Source of the DNA: an uncultured Collinsella sp.
GTDB lineage: Bacteria > Actinomycetota > Coriobacteriia > Coriobacteriales > Coriobacteriaceae
Assembly (NCBI GenBank): GCA_900553935.1
Contig: USFK01000116.1
Span: 1 to 5,260 of the forward strand
DNA length: 5,260 bases
Reading direction: 5' to 3'
In this document: in pieces, positions 1 through 5,260 of the stretch
Numbering within the stretch: the first letter of the stretch is position 1
How the letters are laid out: every line of letters begins with the position of its first letter
Notes under the pieces: generated by a model
Databases searched by the model: none
Seen by the model: only the letters and a program-made list of their open reading frames with translations
What the model was told of the DNA's origin: nothing
Made by a program: the position numbers and the translations under genes

Positions 1-1
1 C

Positions 2-1663
2 ATCGAGAAGGATGCGGCGCTCGCCCGTCGTTTCCAGACCGTAATGGTGAGCGAGCCTACCGTCGAGGACACCATCTCGATTCTGCGTGGCCTCAAGGAG
101 AAGTACGAGATCTTCCACGGCGTGCATATCACCGATAGCGCGCTCGTGGCCGCCGCCGACCTCTCCGATCGCTACATCGCTGACCGCTTCCTGCCCGACA
201 AGGCCATCGACCTGGTCGATGAGGCCGCAAGCCGCCTGCGCATGGAGCTCGACAGCATGCCGGTCGAGATCGACGCCACCACGCGTCAGCTCACCCAGCT
301 GCAGATCGAGGAGCAGGCGCTCATGAAGGAGACCGATGACGCCTCCAAGGAGCGTCTGGAAGCCCTGCGCCAGGAGATTGCCGAGGTCCAGGAAAAGCTC
401 AACGTGCAAAAGGCCGGCTGGCTCAACCAAAAGAACGCCATCGACCACGTGCAGGAGCTTAAGGGCCAGCTTGACGAGGCCAAGAGCGAAGAGGAGCGCG
501 CGACGCGCAACGGCGATCTGGGCCGTGCGTCCGAGCTTCGCTATTCTGTGATCCCGGGTCTGCAGCAGCAGATTCAGGATTCCGAGGCTGCGCTCGAGGC
601 GCAAAAGCAGCAGGACGGCGAGGGCCTCAACGAACAGGTGACCTCCGATGAGATCGCCGAGGTCGTGAGCGCCTGGACCGGTGTGCCCGTGTCCAAGATG
701 ATGCAGGGCGAGCTCGACAAGTTGAAGGGCTTGGAGGGCGAGCTGCATAAGCGCGTTATCGGTCAGGACGAGGCCGTCTCCGCTGTAGCCGCGGCCGTGC
801 GTCGCAGCCGTGCGGGTCTCTCCGACCCAGACAAGCCCATCGGCAGCTTCTTCTTCCTGGGCCCCACCGGCGTAGGCAAGACCGAGCTCGCCAAGGCGCT
901 GGCCGAGTGCCTGTTCGATGACGAGCGCGCGCTCGTGCGCATCGACATGTCCGAGTACATGGAGAAGTTCAGCGTCCAGCGTCTGATCGGTGCGCCCCCG
1001 GGATACGTGGGCTACGACGAGGGCGGCCAGCTCACCGAGGCCGTGCGCCGTCGTCCCTACTCCGTGATCTTGCTCGACGAGATGGAGAAGGCTCATCCGG
1101 ATGTCTTTAACGTGCTGCTGCAGGTGCTCGACGACGGCCGTTTGACCGACGGTCAGGGTCGCCAAGTGTCCTTCAAGAACACGATTATCATCATGACGTC
1201 CAACGTGGGCTCCAAGGCTATCGCCGATCTGTCCGGCAAGGACGAGGAGGAGATGCGCCATCAGGTTGACGGGGCCATGGCTCAAACCTTCCGCCCCGAG
1301 TTCCTCAACCGTATCGACGATATCGTGGTGTTCCATCCGCTCGGCATGGCGCAGATCGAGAAGATCGTCGACATCCAGCTCGCCGACGTCCGCGCGCGTC
1401 TGGCCAAGGAGCGCATGACGCTTGCCATCACCCCGGCGGCCAAGCAGATGCTCGCCGTGGGCGGCCTGGACCCGGTCTTTGGCGCCCGTCCGCTCAAGCG
1501 TCTGGTTCAGCGCGAGGTCGTGGATGCCATCGCCGCCGCTATCATCGACGGCACGGTGCGCGAGGGCGATCAGGTGACAGTCGATGTCGACAAGGACGGC
1601 GGCTTTACCGTCGTGTGCGATAACACGCCGGCGGCCACCTACGAGGTCCCCGACGCCGAGTAG
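2..1663 (+). CDS. clpB: ATP-dependent protein disaggregase ClpB, C-terminal part (5' end outside window)
   Basis: ClpB is a cytoplasmic hexameric AAA+ machine that, with DnaK/DnaJ/GrpE, threads aggregated proteins through its pore after heat stress. The reading frame is open from base 2, so the gene is cut at its 5' end: 553 codons remain of a usual ~860-870. What is left starts at the end of the first AAA+ domain, with the arginine-finger segment ARRF (about 26-37). A long charged coiled-coil M-domain follows (about 284-640). Its presence at full length separates ClpB from ClpC and ClpA. The second AAA+ domain is intact: Walker A GPTGVGKT (860-883), pore loop GYVGY (1001-1015), Walker B VILLDE (1064-1081), sensor TSN, arginine finger in FRPEFLNRID (Arg near 1310), and sensor-2 GARPLKR (1481-1501). 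The promoter, and any HAIR/CIRCE-type heat-shock operator, would lie left of the window. The gene ends before a strong terminator, so it is probably the last gene of its transcript. Confidence 0.97.
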   Translation: MEKDAALARRFQTVMVSEPTVEDTISILRGLKEKYEIFHGVHITDSALVAAADLSDRYIADRFLPDKAIDLVDEAASRLRMELDSMPVEIDATTRQLTQLQIEEQALMKETDDASKERLEALRQEIAEVQEKLNVQKAGWLNQKNAIDHVQELKGQLDEAKSEEERATRNGDLGRASELRYSVIPGLQQQIQDSEAALEAQKQQDGEGLNEQVTSDEIAEVVSAWTGVPVSKMMQGELDKLKGLEGELHKRVIGQDEAVSAVAAAVRRSRAGLSDPDKPIGSFFFLGPTGVGKTELAKALAECLFDDERALVRIDMSEYMEKFSVQRLIGAPPGYVGYDEGGQLTEAVRRRPYSVILLDEMEKAHPDVFNVLLQVLDDGRLTDGQGRQVSFKNTIIIMTSNVGSKAIADLSGKDEEEMRHQVDGAMAQTFRPEFLNRIDDIVVFHPLGMAQIEKIVDIQLADVRARLAKERMTLAITPAAKQMLAVGGLDPVFGARPLKRLVQREVVDAIAAAIIDGTVREGDQVTVDVDKDGGFTVVCDNTPAATYEVPDAE

Positions 1664-1708
1664 ATTTTTGGGATATGCCTTAAAATCTACCAGCCGTCTC
1701 TAAACGCC

Positions 1709-1744
1709 AAGGGCGGCGGATCCATTGGGTCCGCCGCCCTTTTT
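1709..1744 (+). terminator. Intrinsic terminator after clpB
   Basis: The left arm AGGGCGGCGGA (1710-1720) pairs perfectly with TCCGCCGCCCT (1730-1740). An extra A-T pair (1709/1741) extends the stem, and TCC/GGG inside the 9-base loop can extend it further. A run of five T (1740-1744) follows at once. It lies 45 bases after the clpB stop. This is a classic Rho-independent terminator for + strand transcription. The opposite side lacks a T tract on the minus strand, so it is probably one-directional. Confidence 0.93.
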
Positions 1745-1780
1745 CGTGCGACAATCGATGATGCCGAACGGATGCGATGT

Positions 1781-1786
1781 AAGGAG
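1781..1786 (+). promoter_or_regulatory. Ribosome binding site AAGGAG that decides the small gene's start
   Basis: AAGGAG lies only 2 bases before the first ATG (1789) but 8 bases before a second in-frame ATG (1795). The second spacing is normal for bacterial initiation, so 1795 is the preferred start. The upstream ATG would add only two residues (Met-Gln). Confidence 0.75.
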
Positions 1787-1794
1787 CTATGCAG

Positions 1795-1968
1795 ATGAAA
1801 GACGAGATCAAGACAAGCGCGCCGGCGCCCAGGCCCACGTCCAAGCCGGCGCCCAAGCCGCGCGACCCCTACATCCGTGCCGAGAACGAGGACGATGACG
1901 GCTACGATCCCTACAGCGATCGCCGCCCCGAGCGCGAGCCCCTCTTCGAAGCTGACCCCTGGCGTTAA
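1795..1968 (+). CDS. Small proline-rich acidic protein of unknown function (57 aa)
   Basis: I do not recognise this gene. It has a well-placed AAGGAG, its codon use matches its neighbours, and it ends in TAA. The predicted 57-residue protein has three parts: a basic, Pro/Ala/Lys-rich segment (about residues 9-23), an acidic cluster NEDDD (31-35), and a charged tail ending in DPWR. DP followed by an aromatic residue occurs three times: DPY (24-26), DPY (38-40) and DPW (54-56). The Pro-rich part contains an in-frame 8-codon repeat: the 11-mer GCCGGCGCCCA occurs at 1821 and again at 1845, giving PAPRP and PAPKP. There is no signal peptide, membrane segment or cysteine, so it is probably a disordered cytosolic protein. 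It starts after the clpB terminator, so it needs its own promoter or read-through; no convincing promoter is visible in the ~50 bases between. Coding status rests on the ribosome binding site and composition. The long open frame on the opposite strand here is most likely a shadow. Confidence 0.68.
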   Translation: MKDEIKTSAPAPRPTSKPAPKPRDPYIRAENEDDDGYDPYSDRRPEREPLFEADPWR

Positions 1969-2123
1969 CGAACTCATTTGGGACGGGGCTCTTTTAGCTA
2001 CTTGGGCTGCTATGTGAGCCAGCATCTAATAGGAGCCGCTAGCCCTGGCCTTTGATGTTCGGCAACAGATGATTTTTCCAGGACGGGGATTTTTAAATCT
2101 CTCTGTACCTAATGATCTTTTAA

Positions 2124-2240
2124 GACTCTGCTAGACCGGAATTGACATGAGGCGACAATAGACAACACCCCCGTGGAGTTTTGCGTTCTATGGGAACGTT
2201 GCCTATCAATACTTCATGTCAATCCCGGTCTAACAGAGCC
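2124..2240. repeat. 117-bp gap-free imperfect palindrome (MITE-like element or structured RNA)
   Basis: The two halves pair about a centre at 2182 without any insertion or deletion. The outer 29 positions (2124-2152 with 2212-2240) hold 25 Watson-Crick pairs, and the core shared block is ATTGACATGA with TCATGTCAAT. Over 56 paired positions (2124-2179 with 2185-2240) I count 39 Watson-Crick pairs, 10 A/C, 6 G/T and a single A/A mismatch. The symmetry stops sharply at 2124/2240. The right end, read inward, begins GGCTCTGTTAGACC; the left end begins GACTCTGCTAGACC. GGCTCT-type termini recall ISL3-family insertion sequences, so a non-autonomous derivative is one reading. The expected 8-bp target duplication is not visible; only TTTTA occurs near both sides. 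Each arm carries TTGACA pointing inward, with no matching -10. A transcriptional terminator or small-RNA role is an alternative. Confidence 0.8.
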
Positions 2241-2247
2241 ATTTTAT

Positions 2248-2277
2248 TTGTATAGCACCGCCTCCCTTGGCTACAAT
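2248..2277 (+). promoter_or_regulatory. Probable sigma-70-type promoter of the regulator gene
   Basis: TACAAT (2272-2277) matches the -10 consensus at five of six bases. TTGTAT (2248-2253) is a weak -35, three of six, with an 18-base spacer. Transcription would start near 2284, leaving a leader of about 30 bases before the GTG start. The -35 lies only 8 bases from the end of the palindrome. No GG-N10-GC sigma-54-type -24/-12 element is seen. Confidence 0.45.
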
Positions 2278-2300
2278 CGCCCCAAGTGACCTAAGAGCAA

Positions 2301-2306
2301 AAGGGG
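2301..2306 (+). promoter_or_regulatory. Ribosome binding site AAGGGG for the GTG start
   Basis: AAGGGG lies 7 bases before GTG at 2314. The match to AGGAGG is imperfect, but the spacing is good. It supports the non-ATG start, which also places the winged-helix domain correctly at the very N terminus. Confidence 0.6.
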
Positions 2307-2313
2307 CAGCGCC

Positions 2314-5067
2314 GTGATTACGTACGACACCAAAACCGAGATTCTCAAGACGCTCGACAAGATGACGCGCGACCTTAACCTGTGCAACATCGACAACTTC
2401 ACGACGGCTAAGATCGCGAGCGAATGCCATGTGAGCCGCAGTCTGGCGAGCCAGTATCTTAACGAGCTCGTTCGTCAGGGCGACGTTATCAAGGTCAACG
2501 CCCGCCCGGTGCTCTATTTCCATCGCCACTCCGTCGAACGCTACTTTAGGCATGCGTTCGATAAATCCGAATATGCCTCGATAGACGAGCTGCTGGGTGC
2601 TGCGGGCATCGACGAAGAAGAGGACTTTGACAAGGCCATCGGCTTCGACCTTACGTACGGGACATGCGTCGACCACCTCAAGAGCGCCATCCGCTATCCG
2701 CCACATGGGCTCCCGGCGCTTTTGATCGGCGAGCCGGGGACGGGCAAGCGCATGATGAGCGAGCTCACTTTTGAGTACGGCGTCAATGCGGGGATTCTGC
2801 CGACGCAGGCCCGCTACGTGCGCATCGACTGCAAACGACCCGTCGAGGCGACAGAGGTCGAGTACGAGATCTTTGGTGCGGACGGCTTTGGTGGTGCGGT
2901 CAAAGAGGCCAACGGCGGCGTGATCTACCTGAGCGGCTACGACCACTTGCCCCGCGTGGCGCGTGAACGTATCCTGCAACGCATCGGTGCCGGCGACCCT
3001 ACGGGCGAGACCGCGCGCGGCACGTCGGACGTGCCTCCCGCCCGCTTCTTGCTCTCGTCCGCCCTGCCTGCCGACAGCGATATCGTCAAGGGTATCGCGC
3101 GCTTTGTGCCCATCACCGTCACGCTCCCGCGCCTGGCGGAGCGCAGCGTCGAGGAGCGCACGCTCTTTGTGATGCACTACCTGCGCGTCGAGGGCCGTCG
3201 CGTGGGTGCCGACATCGCGGTAAGCCGCGGCGCCCTGCGCGCCCTCGTCGACGCCGACTTCAAGGACAACATCGACGGCCTCCGCTCATGTATCACCAAC
3301 TGCTGCGCGGGCGCCTATCTCAACCGCGAGAGCGAGACGCTCACCATCCAGACCTACAATCTGCCCTCCAGCGTGCTGGGCAAGACGGCGCCCGAGCCCG
3401 ACGACGACCAGCTCGTGAGCGGCGACAAGGATGTCAACGACCCGTCCGTGCGCGTGACGGGCTTTTTCCAAAAGATTGTCGACCCCGTTGAGGCACTCGA
3501 GCGCGGTCAGGTGAGCTTCACCGAGTTCTTTACCAGCGCGACCATGGCGGTGCGTGCCTACGACGACTACATGAACTTCGACTTTGAGAACAAGAGCGTC
3601 AACCCGCGCGTGGGCGCCTACGAGAAGATGGTCGCGCCCGTGATCGAGCAGGTGAACCACGCCTACGGCATCGAGCTTACGCGCAAGATCTCGCGCTCCA
3701 TCGCGCAGTCGCTCTTTACGCAGCTCTGGGGCGGTGCGGGCCTGAGCAAGTGGCGGATCGCCAATGCGGACGCCGTGGAGCGGACTCTGACGCTTTTGGA
3801 GAAGAACCAACCCGGCACGGCGACCGTTGTGGAGGAAATCGCCGCCAAGACCAAGACAGCCCTCGGCATGGAGCTCGATGCGCTCTCACGCACGGTGCTC
3901 TTTATCGAGGTGGGGGACGCCCTGCGCGCCACGGGAGGCCTGCGCGACTACCTGGGCGTGGTGGTGTGCCACGGCTATTCCACCGCCACGAGCATCGCCG
4001 ACGCCGCCGACCGCATCCTGCGAACGCATGTCTTCGAGGCCATCGACATGACCTACGACCAGGAGGTCACCGAGATCGTGGGGCAGCTCTCGCGCCTGCT
4101 CGCGCGCTACTCGCACTGCAAGACGGTGGCGATCCTGGTGGACATGGGTTCGCTCGAAAAGATCAACGACGCCATTACAGGGCTCACGACGTGCGACATC
4201 CACATCGTCAACAACGTGTCGACCGGCCTTGCCCTCGAGGTGGGAAGCGCGCTCATCGCCCACGCCGATCTGGACGAGGTGCTCGCCCACGCCTCGGCGG
4301 GGCTCGCGCCCAGCTACAGCGTGGTGAGGGGTTCGGTCGAAAACGACGCCGTGGCGTTTTGCTCGGAGTCGGGTATCGAGGCAGCCGACAAGATCCGCCA
4401 GATCGTGCAGAACAGCCTCCCCGGCACGCCCGAGGTGCAGCTCGTGACCTGCGACTACCCCATGCTCGCCCAAAAGGGCGACGGCGCCCCGGTCTTTAGC
4501 GACTACCGCGTGCGCGCCGTCGTGGGCACCATGGACCCGGGCATCGTGTCGGTGCCGTTTGTGGGGCTCGAGGACATTCTCTACGAGGGAAGCTCCGACG
4601 CGCTCGACCGGGCGCTCTTCCCGCTCGTGGACCCCGAGAGCGTCCAGGAGTTCCATGCCAACCTCCTGCGCAACCTGACCCTTCGCAACGTGATCGAGTC
4701 CATTACGATCCTTAACCCCGAGATGCTCTACATCGAGGCCGACCGCGCGGTCAAGCGCTTGGCGGAGCTGCAGGGCGAGGATATCGACGCGCGCCGCAAG
4801 ATCGGCGTCTACGTGCACCTGTGCGGTCTTATCGAGCGCCTGGTGACCAAGAATTTTGTTGACTCCGCCCCCGACACCGAGGCCTTTGAGCGCGACCATG
4901 CGGACTTTATCGAGAACTTCCGCGAGGCCTTTATCGACATGACGCGACGCTACCGTGTCGAGATACCTGTGTCGGAGATTGCATACGTGCACCACATGCT
5001 GCATGTGAGCATGGCCGATGCGCAAAAGAAAGTCGAGATAGCGGGCATGATTCTCGAAGACGAGTAG
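2314..5067 (+). CDS. LevR-type PTS-controlled transcriptional regulator with degenerate sigma-54 AAA+ domain (917 aa)
   Basis: The protein is a cytoplasmic DNA-binding regulator whose activity should follow the phosphorylation state of a sugar phosphotransferase system. Domain order and length match LevR-type regulators (about 900-950 aa). The winged HTH is at residues 1-70, with recognition helix SRSLASQYLNEL (41-52) and the family's RPVLYF wing. The AAA+ domain is at about 108-350, and a PRD1-like region at about 430-545. A mannose-type EIIA domain (about 546-660) has phospho-acceptor His553 in VCHGYSTATS, then DMGSL (610-614) and NVSTGLALE. A galactitol-type EIIB-like domain (about 678-765) carries Cys683 and VGTMDP. 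PRD2 (about 775-917) has His835 in VYVHLCGLIERL and His893/894 in AYVHHML. The AAA+ part is broken in several places: Walker A is GEPGTGKR (139-146) with Arg for Ser/Thr; Walker B reads VIYLSG (203-208) without its Asp-Glu; the GAFTGA loop is missing. PRD1 has no His at the usual sites. No PTS genes are adjacent within the window, so the sugar is unknown. Family assignment is firm; mode of action is inference. Confidence 0.93.
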   Translation: MITYDTKTEILKTLDKMTRDLNLCNIDNFTTAKIASECHVSRSLASQYLNELVRQGDVIKVNARPVLYFHRHSVERYFRHAFDKSEYASIDELLGAAGIDEEEDFDKAIGFDLTYGTCVDHLKSAIRYPPHGLPALLIGEPGTGKRMMSELTFEYGVNAGILPTQARYVRIDCKRPVEATEVEYEIFGADGFGGAVKEANGGVIYLSGYDHLPRVARERILQRIGAGDPTGETARGTSDVPPARFLLSSALPADSDIVKGIARFVPITVTLPRLAERSVEERTLFVMHYLRVEGRRVGADIAVSRGALRALVDADFKDNIDGLRSCITNCCAGAYLNRESETLTIQTYNLPSSVLGKTAPEPDDDQLVSGDKDVNDPSVRVTGFFQKIVDPVEALERGQVSFTEFFTSATMAVRAYDDYMNFDFENKSVNPRVGAYEKMVAPVIEQVNHAYGIELTRKISRSIAQSLFTQLWGGAGLSKWRIANADAVERTLTLLEKNQPGTATVVEEIAAKTKTALGMELDALSRTVLFIEVGDALRATGGLRDYLGVVVCHGYSTATSIADAADRILRTHVFEAIDMTYDQEVTEIVGQLSRLLARYSHCKTVAILVDMGSLEKINDAITGLTTCDIHIVNNVSTGLALEVGSALIAHADLDEVLAHASAGLAPSYSVVRGSVENDAVAFCSESGIEAADKIRQIVQNSLPGTPEVQLVTCDYPMLAQKGDGAPVFSDYRVRAVVGTMDPGIVSVPFVGLEDILYEGSSDALDRALFPLVDPESVQEFHANLLRNLTLRNVIESITILNPEMLYIEADRAVKRLAELQGEDIDARRKIGVYVHLCGLIERLVTKNFVDSAPDTEAFERDHADFIENFREAFIDMTRRYRVEIPVSEIAYVHHMLHVSMADAQKKVEIAGMILEDE

Positions 5068-5090
5068 AACAGCCGACACAAACCTGGTAA

Positions 5091-5125
5091 AGCCCTCGAC
5101 ACTGTTGCGATGAGTGTCGAGGGCT
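5091..5125 (+). terminator. Strong hairpin after the regulator gene; possible terminator lacking a T tract
   Basis: AGCCCTCGACACT (5091-5103) pairs perfectly over 13 bp with AGTGTCGAGGGCT (5113-5125) around a 9-base loop, 23 bases after the stop codon. Position and stability suggest transcript end or 3' protection. However, the bases after it (AGTGTTGAG) contain no T run, and the minus-strand side has only TTT. A near copy of part of the right arm, AGTGTTGAG, follows at 5126-5134. Confidence 0.55.
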
Positions 5126-5260
5126 AGTGTTGAGAAAACCAAATATCTTGTCCATTTGAGTGGCAAGGCTGTTGCGGTTTGCGGCGCTCTGTCGATTCTG
5201 TTTGATGCCGAGTCCCGCCGGTGCTTCCGGTGATGTGGCCATAACTAAATTAGAATGCAA
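5126..5260. other. Right-edge stretch without a supported gene
   Basis: A plus-strand frame is open from GTG at 5160 to the window edge, but it has no ribosome binding site. A minus-strand frame crosses the hairpin and runs into the regulator's coding sequence. TAGAAT (5251-5256) resembles a -10 box without a good -35. CCGG-TGCTT-CCGG (5218-5230) is a short 4-bp hairpin. None of these is strong enough to call. Confidence 0.4.

Larger units (their letters stand above)
1969..2313. other. 345-bp non-coding region before the regulator gene
   Basis: No open frame here has a ribosome binding site. The DNA is noticeably AT-richer than the flanking genes. Contents from left to right are as follows. 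GGACGGGG followed by CTCTTTT lies at 1981-1995. A stretch at 1996-2080 has only short 4-5 bp inverted repeats (for example GGGCT 1986-1990 with AGCCC 2041-2045), and I see no recognisable riboswitch in it. A second GGACGGGG, followed by ATTTTTAAAT, lies at 2081-2098. A 117-bp palindrome occupies 2124-2240. A probable promoter (2248-2277) and a ribosome binding site (2301-2306) serve the downstream gene. No clear terminator follows the small gene unless the palindrome, which is followed by ATTTTATTTG, serves as one. Confidence 0.7.

Noticed and set aside
1681..1755. Promoter for the small gene from TAAAAT (1681) or GACAAT (1750)
   Set aside because: TAAAAT lies before the terminator and lacks a -35. 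GACAAT would need its -35 inside the terminator stem, where none fits.
1687..2025. 112-codon minus-strand frame with a hydrophobic Val/Ala stretch
   Set aside because: It starts in the intergenic region without a ribosome binding site and runs through the clpB terminator hairpin. The hydrophobic part is the complement of GAC/GAT-rich acidic codons in the small plus-strand gene.
2142..2170. Promoter from TTGACA inside the palindrome
   Set aside because: The -35 hexamer is perfect, but no -10-like hexamer occurs at 16-18 bases spacing on either strand. It is duplicated only because both arms carry it.
2124..2240. Palindrome as an integron attC site or a CRISPR unit
   Set aside because: There are no R/L core-site pairs with GTT triplets, no extrahelical bases and no repeated array of units. 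The symmetry is gap-free throughout.
2230..3177. 315-codon open frame on the minus strand
   Set aside because: It is antisense to the HTH and AAA+ coding region, has low-complexity Arg/Ala/Val/Asp composition, and runs through the promoter region to end in the palindrome. No domain is visible.
3750..4499. 249-codon plus-strand frame inside the regulator
   Set aside because: It is an out-of-frame shadow rich in Arg, Gly and His, within a gene whose own frame shows conserved domains throughout.
3886..5166. 426-codon open frame on the minus strand
   Set aside because: It lies wholly opposite the well-conserved EIIA, EIIB and PRD2 coding region. High third-position G/C opens antisense frames. 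The translation is His/Val/Arg/Asp-rich with no recognisable domain.
4931..5260. Minus-strand frame entering from the right edge
   Set aside because: It translates through the 13-bp hairpin and then overlaps the regulator's C-terminal coding region by over 130 bases. It shows no domain and no clear start. A decayed fragment cannot be fully excluded, but nothing supports it.
5160..5260. Plus-strand GTG-started open frame to the window edge
   Set aside because: Only about 33 codons are visible, with no ribosome binding site and no recognisable family. Open length is uninformative in this composition.

Overview
The window looks like chromosomal DNA from a high-GC actinobacterium. Codon use, the strong third-position G/C bias and the style of both large proteins fit a gut Coriobacteriia member such as Collinsella. 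That taxon is an inference from the sequence alone. All supported genes lie on the + strand.

Layout. (1) Positions 2-1663 hold the C-terminal ~553 codons of the disaggregase ClpB. The first third of the gene lies to the left of the window. A textbook intrinsic terminator follows at 1709-1744. (2) Positions 1795-1968 hold a 57-codon gene with a good ribosome binding site. It encodes a small proline-rich, acidic, probably disordered protein with three DP[Y/W] motifs; I do not recognise its function. (3) Positions 1969-2313 are a 345-bp non-coding stretch, AT-richer than the genes. It holds two GGACGGGG/T-run motifs exactly 100 bp apart, a 117-bp gap-free imperfect palindrome (2124-2240), and a probable promoter and ribosome binding site for the next gene. 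(4) Positions 2314-5067 encode a complete 917-residue LevR-type regulator: winged HTH, AAA+, PRD1, mannose-type EIIA, galactitol-type EIIB, PRD2. (5) A strong 13-bp hairpin follows at 5091-5125, then about 135 bp with no supported gene.

Function. ClpB works in heat-shock protein disaggregation with DnaK and has no evident link to its neighbours. The regulator should read the phosphorylation state of a sugar phosphotransferase system through His553 (EIIA) and His835 and His893/894 (PRD2). No PTS transport genes are visible, so its target may lie to the right of the window or elsewhere.

The two most interesting points are these. First, the regulator descends from sigma-54 activators, but its AAA+ domain has lost the GAFTGA loop and both acidic Walker B residues, and the Walker A Ser/Thr is now Arg. 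It therefore probably does not work as a sigma-54 remodelling ATPase. Second, the palindrome next to its promoter has almost only transition-type mismatches and no indels. It is either a MITE-like element or a structured RNA/DNA element.
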